Positions 54,446-62,320 of a stretch of 64,000 bases of DNA are shown piece by piece. This DNA is from Lentzea fradiae (GTDB taxonomy: Bacteria; Actinomycetota; Actinomycetes; Mycobacteriales; Pseudonocardiaceae): positions 186,001 to 250,000 of the forward strand of contig NZ_FNCC01000003.1 of assembly GCF_900100955.1 (NCBI RefSeq), in the 5' to 3' direction. Made by a program: the position numbers and the translations under genes. Under the pieces are notes generated by a model, which searched no databases, was not told where the DNA came from, and saw only the letters and a program-made list of their open reading frames with translations. Position 1 is the first letter of the stretch. Each line of letters begins with the position of its first letter.

Positions 54446-54628
54446 CCCCCACACCCACCCGTGTGCCATCCATCAGCGTTAACCAACGCCTCCGCGTGAC
54501 GTGGCTATAGGACGCGGGGCCCCCGCGTTCGACTGGATGGGACGTAGCGCCCCCGCGTACCCGGCGGGAAACACGAAAGAGAGTTGCGAACGGGCGGGGG
54601 GTTACGGACAGTGCTTTGGGAGAAGCGT
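54446..54628 (+). repeat. Dispersed ~185-bp intergenic element, copy 2
   Basis: This lies between the convergent VOC and membrane-protein genes, in the same orientation as the copy at 24414-24601. It shares CGGGAAACACGAAAGAGAGT exactly, plus the TTACGGACAG and AAGCGTG end and the GACGTGGC-GACGCGGGG-CCCCCGCGT core. Here the 17-bp hairpin is broken: ACGCGGGG now pairs with CCCCGCGT within 54512-54528, and the right arm has one mismatch (54542-54558). Confidence 0.8.
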
Positions 54629-54645
54629 GTGGAATCCCGCGCGGT

Positions 54646-55191
54646 TCAGGCAGCTCCGACCAGGGCGCGGCGGCGTCCTTCACCGGGCTGCGCCGGCCTG
54701 CGGACCCGGCCCCACGGCTTGAACACCGAGAGGAAGAACGCGAGCAGCAGCAGCGTCGGTGCGGCGATCACCGGGCCGAGCAGGTTGGGCGGCAGCACCG
54801 CGGTGGGGTCGCCCGCCGCCAGGCGCTCGCCGATCCGCGCCGCCTCGGCCACGGCCGGACGCAGCGCGAACACGATCGCCAGCGCCATGCCGACGTTCAG
54901 GACCAGCTTGGTCGCGACCCACCAGTGCTTCACGAGCCCGTACTTGCTGGTCACGCCGAGGACCGCGCCGGAGACCATGCAGACGACGGCGGCGCCCAGC
55001 ATCGGCGTGATCGCGAACAGGTCGACGGCCTGGATCGCCACCCCCGCCGTCCCGGCGTCCTCAGTGGACAGTGCCACGACGACCAGGATGCCCAGCGCGA
55101 GGTCGATGCCGAACCACGCCGCCGCCGAGAGGATGTGCACGAGCAGAACGGTTTTGCGGGCACGGCCGCCGAGCTTGCGGGTGGTAGTCAT
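54646..55191 (-). CDS. Four-helix integral membrane protein (DUF2269-like)
   Basis: The 181-residue protein has four membrane segments. LLVHILSAAAWFGIDLALGI opens the first, and KYGLVKHWWVATKLVLNVGM in the third carries His-Trp-Trp. This resembles DUF2269/COG5528-type proteins, but the assignment is tentative. AAGGAG lies before the ATG. No neighbour suggests a function. Confidence 0.75.
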   Translation of the reverse strand: MTTTRKLGGRARKTVLLVHILSAAAWFGIDLALGILVVVALSTEDAGTAGVAIQAVDLFAITPMLGAAVVCMVSGAVLGVTSKYGLVKHWWVATKLVLNVGMALAIVFALRPAVAEAARIGERLAAGDPTAVLPPNLLGPVIAAPTLLLLAFFLSVFKPWGRVRRPAQPGEGRRRALVGAA

Positions 55192-55297
55192 CGCGATGCG
55201 CTCCTTCTCTCGTGGTGTCGCGTCTCACTCTCGCGTCCACGAGCGCGCACATCGTCCGCTCACGCTCTGATCCCGCATACGTCAGTTTGCGTACGGG

Positions 55298-55942
55298 TCA
55301 GCCTCCTGGCGTGACGATCCCCTGCTCGTAGGCGAACACGACGGCGTGGGTGCGGTCGCGGAGCCCGAGCTTCGCCAGCACGCGCGAGACGTGCGTCTTC
55401 ACCGTCGTCTCCCCGAGGAACAGCGCGGCGGCGATCTCCGCGTTCGACGCGCCCTTCGCCAGTTCCACGAGCACCTCGAACTCGCGGTCGGTGAGCTCGG
55501 GTGGCCGCGTTCGCTCCTGCTTGCCCGTGAACCGCGCGATCACCCGGCGGGTCACCTCCGGGGAGAGCAGGGCGTCGCCGCGGGCGACCACCCGGACGGA
55601 CTCGACGAGGTCCTCCGGTGAGGCGTTCTTCAGCAGAAAGCCGCTCGCACCCGCTTGCAGCGCCTCGAACAGGTAGTCCTCGCGGTCGAACGTCGTGAGG
55701 ATGACGACGCGGGTGCCGTGGTCCTCGGACAGGATGCGGCGGGTGGCTTCGAGGCCGTCCATGCGCGGCATCTGGACGTCCATCAGCACGACGTCCGGGC
55801 GCAGCGACGTCACCAGCTCGACGGCTTCTGCTCCGTCACCGGCCTCGCCGACGACCTCGATGCCCGGTTCCGTGCCGAGGATGACCCGGAAGCCGGCGCG
55901 GACCAGGTCCTGGTCGTCGGCCAGCACGACTCGCAAACTCAC
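55298..55942 (-). CDS. NarL/LuxR-type response regulator
   Basis: The 214-residue protein has a receiver domain with phospho-acceptor Asp55 in VVLMDVQMP, acidic pair Asp9/Asp10 and Lys in FLLKNAS. A LuxR-type helix-turn-helix follows (LTDREFEVLVELAKGASNAE, TVKTHVSRVLAKLGLRDR). It overlaps the kinase gene as ATGA and is its cognate regulator. Targets are unknown, but the upstream MarR gene is in the same operon. Confidence 0.95.
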   Translation of the reverse strand: MSLRVVLADDQDLVRAGFRVILGTEPGIEVVGEAGDGAEAVELVTSLRPDVVLMDVQMPRMDGLEATRRILSEDHGTRVVILTTFDREDYLFEALQAGASGFLLKNASPEDLVESVRVVARGDALLSPEVTRRVIARFTGKQERTRPPELTDREFEVLVELAKGASNAEIAAALFLGETTVKTHVSRVLAKLGLRDRTHAVVFAYEQGIVTPGG

Positions 55943-57246
55943 GCCTTCTCCTCCGTGGGAAGCGATGCACGGACGAGATAGCCCGCACTGCGCCGGGGAC
56001 CCGCCTCCAGCGAACCGCCGTGCACGGCCAAACGTTCGCGCATGCCGACAAGCCCGAATCCCGACTCACCGGACGTCGAGAGGCCGCGTCCGTCGTCGGC
56101 GACTTCTACTTCCAGTGCGCTTTCCAGGAAACGCATCCGCACGTCGACATGGCGCGCGTTGGCGTGCTTGACGACGTTCGTCAGCGCTTCCTGCACAACC
56201 CGATACGCGGACAACGCCACCGCGGACGGCACTTCCCGTGGGTCGCCGTACACGCCGTGCGAGACCTCAAGGCCCGCCGCACGCGCGTTGTCGAGCAACT
56301 CCGGGACGTCGTCCAGGCCGGGGGCCGCCTTCGAGTCGGTCTCGGCGTCGGCCCGCAGCACACCGAGCAGGCCGCGCAGCTCGCTGATCGCCGTCCGGGC
56401 GGTCTTCTCCACGGTCTGCAACGCGTCCCTGGCCATCTCGGCGTCGGAGTCGAGGACCCGGCGCGCCGCACTGGCCTGGATGCCCATCACCGACACGTGG
56501 TGCGCCACGACGTCGTGGAGGTCGCGGGCGATGCGCATGCGTTCGGCCGCGATCGCGCCGCGCGTGTTCCGCTCCTGCGAACGCCGCAGCTCCTCGGCCT
56601 GGAACTCGAGCTGCGTCTGCCGCCGGGCCGCCGTCCAGGCCATCTCGCCCATGAGATAGGCGAAGACGAAGAAGAAGATGTTGAACTCGAGTCCATACAG
56701 GACGGAGGCCAGCATGGGGTCCATCGGCCCCGCGGCGTTCTCGAACTCGCCCGGCGGGCCGATCAGCGCGCGCACGAGGTTGAACCCGAGCCACAGGAAC
56801 ATGGCGATGATCACGCCGATGCGCGACCACCGCGCCAGGAAGCGGTTCCGCTCCCACGCGCCGACGGTGTAGATGGCCATGAACAGGATCGCCGACGGTA
56901 CGAAGTTGTCGCCGATGCGCTGCACCTGCGCGAGGATGAACAGCACGGACACCACGACCATGACCGGCACGGGGTACCGGCGGCGCACCACGAGCGGCAC
57001 CGACAGGGCGAACACCCAGGCGAGCTGCTCGAGGAGCTCGGGCGGCGGGTTGTAGACGACGGCCCCCATGCTGTTGATCAGCACGGTGCTCTCGACCGCG
57101 CACAGCAGCACGAGGACGGCGATGCCGATGTCACGCTTGCGTTGCGTGGCAGTCGGACCGGGTCGCCGCCATTCGTTCCACACGGGCTCTTGCACCCGGT
57201 CACGGTACCTTCCTGCGGTTTTCGCCCGCCGCCGGAAGGTGATCAC
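55939..57246 (-). CDS. NarL-family sensor histidine kinase
   Basis: The 435-residue protein has about six membrane segments in the first 190 residues and little extracytoplasmic loop, suggesting membrane or intramembrane sensing. HisKA_3 follows with IARDLHDVVAHHVSVMGIQA (His244). A HATPase domain has VVQEALTNVVKHANA and GFGLVGMRERL. It starts with GTG overlapping the MarR stop (GTGA) and ends overlapping the response regulator, so all three genes are co-translated. Confidence 0.93.
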   Translation of the reverse strand: MITFRRRAKTAGRYRDRVQEPVWNEWRRPGPTATQRKRDIGIAVLVLLCAVESTVLINSMGAVVYNPPPELLEQLAWVFALSVPLVVRRRYPVPVMVVVSVLFILAQVQRIGDNFVPSAILFMAIYTVGAWERNRFLARWSRIGVIIAMFLWLGFNLVRALIGPPGEFENAAGPMDPMLASVLYGLEFNIFFFVFAYLMGEMAWTAARRQTQLEFQAEELRRSQERNTRGAIAAERMRIARDLHDVVAHHVSVMGIQASAARRVLDSDAEMARDALQTVEKTARTAISELRGLLGVLRADAETDSKAAPGLDDVPELLDNARAAGLEVSHGVYGDPREVPSAVALSAYRVVQEALTNVVKHANARHVDVRMRFLESALEVEVADDGRGLSTSGESGFGLVGMRERLAVHGGSLEAGPRRSAGYLVRASLPTEEKA

Positions 57247-57686
57247 CTGGCGCGGGACGGCCCACCGTCGTAGTCGGACAGCCGGTCCAGCAGCTCCGGC
57301 AGGACGCCGAGCTGGGCCCGTTCGTCGGGCTTCAGGACCGCTTCCACGGCTTGGGCGACCCAGTCGCTCCTGGCTTCGCGGTCCCGGTCGAGGGCGGCAC
57401 GGCCCTGCGCGGTGAGGGTGAGCAGGAACCCGCGGCGGTCGTGCGGGTCGTCCCGCCGCTCGACGTAGCCCAGCGCCTCCAGGTCCTTCACCGTGCGGCT
57501 CTGGCTCTGGTGGCGCACGCCGCGACGCTGGGCGAGGGTCGCGGTCGAGGCGTCGCCCTCGCGGTCGAGCAGCCCCAGCGACTCGGCCAGGGGCGGCGGC
57601 AGGGTGTCGGCGTGCAGGCGGGTCGCGCGCACGAACCTGCCGATGGACGTCCGCAGCCGCTCCGCCAGGCGCTCCTGGTCACTCAC
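57243..57686 (-). CDS. MarR-family regulator heading a two-component operon
   Basis: The 147-residue protein is a MarR winged-helix regulator (STATLAQRRGVRHQSQSRTV, GYVERRDDPHDRRGFLLTL). TACAGT seven bases before GTG 57686 supports this start; the frame is open ten codons further up. It is co-translated with the kinase and response regulator, an unusual combination. It is divergent from a metallo-hydrolase gene and may repress it through the repeats at 57757-57786. Confidence 0.88.
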   Translation of the reverse strand: MSDQERLAERLRTSIGRFVRATRLHADTLPPPLAESLGLLDREGDASTATLAQRRGVRHQSQSRTVKDLEALGYVERRDDPHDRRGFLLTLTAQGRAALDRDREARSDWVAQAVEAVLKPDERAQLGVLPELLDRLSDYDGGPSRAR

Positions 57687-57756
57687 AGGCCGGACTGTAC
57701 CGCCCCGGCCAGACACCGCGCCCCCACCGGACGCAGGCCGGGGCGTCGCCCATCAA

Positions 57757-57786
57757 TACAGCAAAGCTGTACACTTTTGCTGTACA
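57757..57786. promoter_or_regulatory. Candidate MarR operator repeats before the metallo-hydrolase gene
   Basis: TACAGCAAAGCTGTA (57757-57771) is a perfect 6-bp dyad. GCTGTACA occurs at 57766-57773 and again at 57779-57786, so a dyad and a direct repeat overlap. The block is A/T-rich against its surroundings and contains TACACT, a possible -10, placing it in the promoter of the plus-strand gene. Confidence 0.6.
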
Positions 57787-57808
57787 TCCCCGCGAGGAAC
57801 GGACCCAC

Positions 57809-58444
57809 ATGAAGCTGACCAAGTTCGCCCACGCCTGCGTCGCGCTGGAGAAGGAGGGATCGAGGATCGTGCTGGACCCCGGCACGTTCACCCCCGACGC
57901 GAAAGACGCCGTCCGCGGCGCCTCGGCCGTGCTGATCACCCACGAGCACTTCGACCACTTCGACGACGCCCTGCTCGCGGCCGCTCTCGACGAGGACCGC
58001 GACCTGCGCGTGTTCGGACCCCAGGCGGTTGTCGACAAGCTCGGCGACCACGGCGGCAGGGTGCGGCGCCTCGACGCCGGTGACGCCGTCTCCGTCGACG
58101 GGTTCAGCGTCACCGTCCACGGGAAGCACCACGCCGTCATCCACCCGGACATCCCCGTCGTCGACAACCTCGGGTACCTGGTCGACGAGACGGTGTTCCA
58201 CCCCGGCGACGCCTACTTCGTCCCCGACGCCCCAGTCGACACGCTGCTGCTGCCCACCAGCGGGCCGTGGACCAAGCTGGGCGAGGCGGTCGAGCACGTG
58301 CGCGCCGTAAAGCCGCGCCGGGTGGTCCAGATCCACGAGCTGATGCTCAGCGACCTCGGCCAGAACTCGACGCGCACGTTCCTCACCACCCTCACCGGGG
58401 TCGAGGAGACCCTGCTGTCCCCCGGCGAGAGCATCGACCTGTGA
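57809..58444 (+). CDS. UlaG-like MBL-fold metallo-hydrolase
   Basis: The 211-residue protein begins MKLTKFAHACVALE, typical of the UlaG-like MBL group. The zinc-binding motif is THEHFDHFDD; further ligands are His in HHAVIHPDI and Asp in HPGDAYFV. It has no C-terminal extension. The family hydrolyses lactones, phosphodiesters or similar bonds. GAGGAAC precedes the ATG. It is divergent from the MarR gene and probably under its control. Confidence 0.88.
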   Translation: MKLTKFAHACVALEKEGSRIVLDPGTFTPDAKDAVRGASAVLITHEHFDHFDDALLAAALDEDRDLRVFGPQAVVDKLGDHGGRVRRLDAGDAVSVDGFSVTVHGKHHAVIHPDIPVVDNLGYLVDETVFHPGDAYFVPDAPVDTLLLPTSGPWTKLGEAVEHVRAVKPRRVVQIHELMLSDLGQNSTRTFLTTLTGVEETLLSPGESIDL

Positions 58445-58451
58445 GCGCCGC

Positions 58452-58874
58452 CTAAAGCTGGTTGACGCGCACCAGGTTCCCGGCGGGGTCGCGGAACGAG
58501 CAGTCGCGGACGCCCCAGGGCTGGTCCTCCGGCTCTTGGAGGACCTCGCCGAAGCCGGTCGACTCGACCCAGTCCCTGGCCCGCTCGAAGGTTCCCTGCA
58601 GGTCCTTCGAAGCGAGCGACAGAGCGGTGTAGACGCCCTTGGCCATGAGGACGGCGATGGTGCGCCGCTCCTCATCGCTGACCCCGGGGTCCACCGCGGG
58701 CGGGTGCAGGACGACGCTCGTCGTGGGCTGCTCGGGAGGTCCGACGGTGATCCAGCGCATGGTGCCCTGGCCGACGTCCTGGCGGACCTCGAAGCCCAGC
58801 GCGTCGCGGAAGAAGCCGAGGGACTTCTCCGGGTCGTCCGTCGGGAGGAAGGCTGCGGCGATGATGACTGACAT
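58452..58874 (-). CDS. VOC-family protein downstream of AraC regulator
   Basis: The 140-residue single VOC module starts AAFLPTDDPEKSLGFFRDAL and ends VRDCSFRDPAGNLVRVNQL. It resembles glyoxalase/bleomycin-resistance proteins. Although it is only 10 bp after the AraC gene, TAGGTT lies seven bases before its ATG, within the AraC stop region, so it probably also has its own leaderless promoter. Substrate is unknown. Confidence 0.87.
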   Translation of the reverse strand: MSVIIAAAFLPTDDPEKSLGFFRDALGFEVRQDVGQGTMRWITVGPPEQPTTSVVLHPPAVDPGVSDEERRTIAVLMAKGVYTALSLASKDLQGTFERARDWVESTGFGEVLQEPEDQPWGVRDCSFRDPAGNLVRVNQL

Positions 58875-58884
58875 GGGCGTGAAC

Positions 58885-59319
58885 CTAATCTGCGGTGCGG
58901 GCTGACGCTTCTTTGTTCCTGATCGGTCGCATCACGGCCTTGGCCAGGCAGTTCGGGATTCCCTGGCCGTCGGCGGCGGCGACCTTGCGGTACTGGCTGG
59001 GTGACATGCCGACCAGTTCGGAAAACCTGGTGCTGAAGGTGCCCAGCGACGTGCAGCCGACCTCGAAGCAGACTTCGGTGACCGTCATGTCGCCGCGGCG
59101 CAGGAGGGTCATGGCGCGTTCGATGCGGCGGGTCATCAGGTAGCTGTACGGGGACTCGCCGAAGGCGGCGCGGAAGGCCCGGGAGAGATGGCCCGCCGAC
59201 AGGTGGACGCCGCGCGCCAGTGCCGCGACGTCGAGGGGTTCGCGGTACTCGCGGTCGATCCTGTCGCGGACCTTGCGGAGCAGGACGAGCTCCTGCAGAC
59301 GCGGGTCTTGGGCGGTCAC
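58885..59319 (-). CDS. AraC-family regulator, DNA-binding domain only
   Basis: The 144-residue protein consists of the two AraC helix-turn-helix motifs (PLDVAALARGVHLSAGHLSR, GDMTVTEVCFEVGCTSLGTF) with SELVGMSPSQYRK and a short tail. It has no ligand-binding domain. TAGGCT seven bases before GTG 59319 fixes the start. It probably controls the VOC gene directly downstream. Confidence 0.88.
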   Translation of the reverse strand: MTAQDPRLQELVLLRKVRDRIDREYREPLDVAALARGVHLSAGHLSRAFRAAFGESPYSYLMTRRIERAMTLLRRGDMTVTEVCFEVGCTSLGTFSTRFSELVGMSPSQYRKVAAADGQGIPNCLAKAVMRPIRNKEASARTAD

Positions 59320-59357
59320 GGTGGACAGCCTAAGACCCGCGCCTGACAGATCGCTGA

Positions 59358-61670
59358 CTAGCAGGGCCCCTGGTCGCGCCAGACGCCCCACTCACCGGTG
59401 GTGCCGGGTTCCTCGTTCTGCGTCCACCACTGGGCACGCCACTTGCGGCTCTGGTGCGACACCTGGTCGCCTCCGTTGTAGACCTTGCCGCTCTCCCACG
59501 CCGGCAACGCGCACGCCGGTGAGGAAGTCGTGGTCGTGGTGGTGGTCGTGGTCGACGTCGGGGTGGTGCCGGCGCCGAGACGCGGGTAGTCGGCGGTGAT
59601 GGCGTAGGACTGGCCGCCGAAGGTGAAGACGAAGTTCGACGGCGTGGCGATCGGGAGCTGGTAGCTGACGGTCAGCTCGATCGACGCGCCGGGAGCGAGG
59701 CTCTGCCAGGCGGGGAGGGTGAGCTCCGCCTTCTGGAAGTCGCCGCGCAGGCCGCCCGCGTTGGCGCCGGTGTGGCCCTTCGACACGACCTTCAGGCCGA
59801 AGCCCGACTGGTCGGCCATGCTGCCGGGGGCGCTGGTGCCGTAGTCGAACGTGATCTTCGTGCCGCCGGGGACGGTGGTCGACGAGCGGTTGGTGAACCT
59901 GATCTTCGGGGTGATCGGGTAGTTGTTGTCGCCCAAGGCGAAGCCATGGACGTCGACGTCGATCGCGAGCACCTGGGACTGCTGGGTCACGGCTTTCCGG
60001 TCGCCGTAGGGGGCGGCGCCGTTCAGGCCGGTGTGGATGGTGGACAGGAGGGTGTCGCCGATGAAGTACTCGTTCTTGGCGCTGTCGAAGCGGTAGTCGC
60101 CGGCGAGCTCCCAGATCATGATGCCGCCGAGGCCCTTGTCGCGGACGTACTTGGCCTTCTCGGCGATGGACTGCTCGGTCTCGGTGGAGAGGAAGACCTT
60201 CTTCTGGTCGTTCCACAGCCACGGTGACTTGAGGGTCGAGTCGTAGTGCGGGGCGTAGGTGCCGGTGAGGCGGTCGCTCGGGTCGTTGACCGGGTCGAGG
60301 CCGTACTGGGCGCCGTAGGAGCCCGCGATGCCGGCTTCGAGGTTCTTGGTGTGCCACAACGGGTTCACGCCGGACGGGACCTCCGCGCCACCGGCGGTGA
60401 CGTCGTGCCAGAGGTTGTCGATGCCGGAGGCTCCGTTGCCGCACGGGGTGGTGGAGCCGACCGCGGAGCCGGTGCCGGGCGGGCACTGCGACTGGTTCGG
60501 CAGGGCGGCCTTGCCCCACAGGCCGTTGGTGCCACCGGTGACGCCCTGCCAGCCGCGGGAGTAGAACGGGACGCCGATGTTGATGCGTCCGGCCTGCATG
60601 GCGCCGCGGTAGTAGTGGTACGCCCAGTCGGTGTTGAGGTAGCCCATGCCTTCGTACTGGGGTGCGGTGTAGACGCCGCCGGCGGCGAGCTCACCGTCCT
60701 TGCCGTCGTCGTAGAGGGCGGCGTTCGGGCCGACGAAGTGGTTCCACGAGCCGTGCAGGTCGTAGCTCATGATGTTGAGGTAGTCGAGGTACTTGACCAC
60801 CTGGTAGGTCTCCTGCCCGCGCAGCAGCCAGCCCGAGGCGGGGACGGCGGCGGTGAGGAGGTAGTGCCTGCCGTCGGCGGCACCGGCGCGGTCGAGCTTC
60901 TCCCGCAGGGTCTTCATGATCGCCTGGTAGCCGGCCCACAGGGTGCCGCGGTTGGCGTTGGAGATCCAGAAGTCGTCCGGGTTTCCGGCGTGGTTGTTGG
61001 AGGTCGCGTACTCGTAGTCGATGTCGGCGCCGTTGAAGCCGTACTGGCGCACGAACTCCACGACGGAGTCGGCGAACGTGTCGATCGCGGCCTGGTTCTG
61101 GCCGAGCTTGTAGAAGCCGCCGGACGCGGTGCGGGTGCCGTCGGGGTTGAGGTAGCCGCCGGTCTCCGCCCAGCCGCCGACGGAGATCAGCGTCTTGACG
61201 GAGGGGTGCTGCTTCTTGAACTTCGTGAGCTGGTTGAAGTGCCCCTTGTAGGGCACGGACGGGTCGGTCTCGGCGCCGGGGACGCCGGGCCATTCCATGC
61301 CGGTGGACGGGTTGTCCGCCGAGCCGGGGCCGACGGAGATCCTGTTCTGGCCGTCGATGTGGGCGAACGCGTAGTTCAGGTGCGTGACCTTGTCCCAGGG
61401 GATGTCCTTGGCGAGGTACGCGGGCTGGCCGTTCTTGCCGGTGCGCCAGCTGGTGAAGTACCCGATGACGCGGCGGGACTTGTCGCCCATCATCTCGCGG
61501 CCGGCGGTGTCGTAGGTGGTGCAGTAGGGCACCTCGACGCCCGGCGTCTTGTAGAGCCCGTCCGGTCTGCAGTCCTCGTGGGCTGCGGCCGCGGTGGGCG
61601 CGTTGGTCACGGCCATGACTGTCCCGGCGAGCAGAGCTAGCACCGGGACCACTCTGGTGAGCAGGCGCAA
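59358..61670 (-). CDS. Secreted GH18 chitinase with carbohydrate-binding modules
   Basis: The 770-residue protein starts at TTG 61670: AGGAGGT lies eight bases upstream, and the resulting MRLLTRVVPVLALL is a clean signal peptide. A GTG eleven codons earlier is less likely. The GH18 barrel has SVGGW and NGADIDYEYA with the catalytic Glu220; the first motif residue is Asn rather than Asp. An Ig-like/CBM region of about 130 residues, a Thr-rich linker and a C-terminal CBM5/12 (WESGKVYNGGDQVSHQSRKW) follow. It degrades chitin outside the cell. A DasR-type site in its promoter ties it to GlcNAc control. Confidence 0.93.
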   Translation of the reverse strand: MRLLTRVVPVLALLAGTVMAVTNAPTAAAAHEDCRPDGLYKTPGVEVPYCTTYDTAGREMMGDKSRRVIGYFTSWRTGKNGQPAYLAKDIPWDKVTHLNYAFAHIDGQNRISVGPGSADNPSTGMEWPGVPGAETDPSVPYKGHFNQLTKFKKQHPSVKTLISVGGWAETGGYLNPDGTRTASGGFYKLGQNQAAIDTFADSVVEFVRQYGFNGADIDYEYATSNNHAGNPDDFWISNANRGTLWAGYQAIMKTLREKLDRAGAADGRHYLLTAAVPASGWLLRGQETYQVVKYLDYLNIMSYDLHGSWNHFVGPNAALYDDGKDGELAAGGVYTAPQYEGMGYLNTDWAYHYYRGAMQAGRINIGVPFYSRGWQGVTGGTNGLWGKAALPNQSQCPPGTGSAVGSTTPCGNGASGIDNLWHDVTAGGAEVPSGVNPLWHTKNLEAGIAGSYGAQYGLDPVNDPSDRLTGTYAPHYDSTLKSPWLWNDQKKVFLSTETEQSIAEKAKYVRDKGLGGIMIWELAGDYRFDSAKNEYFIGDTLLSTIHTGLNGAAPYGDRKAVTQQSQVLAIDVDVHGFALGDNNYPITPKIRFTNRSSTTVPGGTKITFDYGTSAPGSMADQSGFGLKVVSKGHTGANAGGLRGDFQKAELTLPAWQSLAPGASIELTVSYQLPIATPSNFVFTFGGQSYAITADYPRLGAGTTPTSTTTTTTTTTSSPACALPAWESGKVYNGGDQVSHQSRKWRAQWWTQNEEPGTTGEWGVWRDQGPC

Positions 61671-61711
61671 GGGGAAGGACCTCCTGGCTAGGGCGGCGGC
61701 CACTGCCCCGA

Positions 61712-61741
61712 ACCGTAAAATGGTCCAGACCTTTACGTCAA
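61712..61741 (-). promoter_or_regulatory. Chitinase promoter with DasR-responsive element
   Basis: TGGTCCAGACCT (61721-61732) matches the dre consensus TGGTCTAGACCA at 10 of 12 positions and is the form known in streptomycete chitinase promoters. It lies in the spacer between TTGACG (61736-61741) and TACGGT (61712-61717) on the minus strand, 18 bp apart. DasR would repress until glucosamine phosphates accumulate. Confidence 0.75.
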
Positions 61742-61801
61742 CAGCCGGTCATCGGCTTTCATCGCCGGTGAATCGGTTCAGCCGGGCGGGAACGGCCCCG
61801 C

Positions 61802-62257
61802 TCAGTGGTGGTGCCGGTGCACGACCGCGTGTCCCTTGCCGCGCGCGATCATCCAGCGGTTCACCGGCACCGTCACGACGAACGCGACGGCGAGCGAGAA
61901 CGCGAGCGCCGCCCAGAACAGCCACTGCCCGAGACCGGCGTCCATCGCGCCGGGCACGAGCAGCATCACGGCGTTGTCGACGACCTCCATGACCGCGATG
62001 GAGACGGTGTCGGCGGCGAGCGCGACGCCGAGCGCGGCCTTGAACGCGAGACCGGACCGCAGGACGGGGCGGATCGTCAGCGAGTAGCCGAACAGGAACG
62101 CGAGCGCCACGGCCAGCACGACCGTGGCGAGGGTGCCCCAGCCGAGCGCGGTGCCGATGACCATGCCCAGCACCTCGCCGATGGCGCAGCCGGTGAGGCA
62201 GTGCAGGGTCGCGGAGATCGCCTGCCGGGTGAGGCCCGTGGGTGCGTGGTGGTCCAT
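61802..62257 (-). CDS. DUF4396 membrane protein, probable copper-regulated
   Basis: The 151-residue protein has four membrane segments. HCLTGCAIGEVLGMVIGTAL is the DUF4396 hallmark, with Cys and His in the first helix and Asp/Glu in a later one (EVVDNAVML). It ends in HAVVHRHHH, a likely metal-binding tail. AGGAGGACGAG precedes the ATG. A CsoR-like box in the promoter suggests induction by copper, and a role in copper transport or buffering is inferred. Confidence 0.85.
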   Translation of the reverse strand: MDHHAPTGLTRQAISATLHCLTGCAIGEVLGMVIGTALGWGTLATVVLAVALAFLFGYSLTIRPVLRSGLAFKAALGVALAADTVSIAVMEVVDNAVMLLVPGAMDAGLGQWLFWAALAFSLAVAFVVTVPVNRWMIARGKGHAVVHRHHH

Positions 62258-62290
62258 CTCGTCCTCCTGCGGGATGCGGAGCCGAGACCG

Positions 62291-62319
62291 AACATACCCC
62301 TAGGGGGTACCCGTATCAA
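62291..62319 (-). promoter_or_regulatory. CsoR-like operator inside a sigma-70 promoter
   Basis: On the minus strand TTGATA (62314-62319) and TATGTT (62291-62296) are exactly 17 bp apart. The spacer carries most of TACCCCTAGGGGGTA (62295-62309), the G-tract palindrome typical of CsoR-family copper repressors. Copper loading would release the repressor. Confidence 0.7.
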
Positions 62320-62320
62320 C

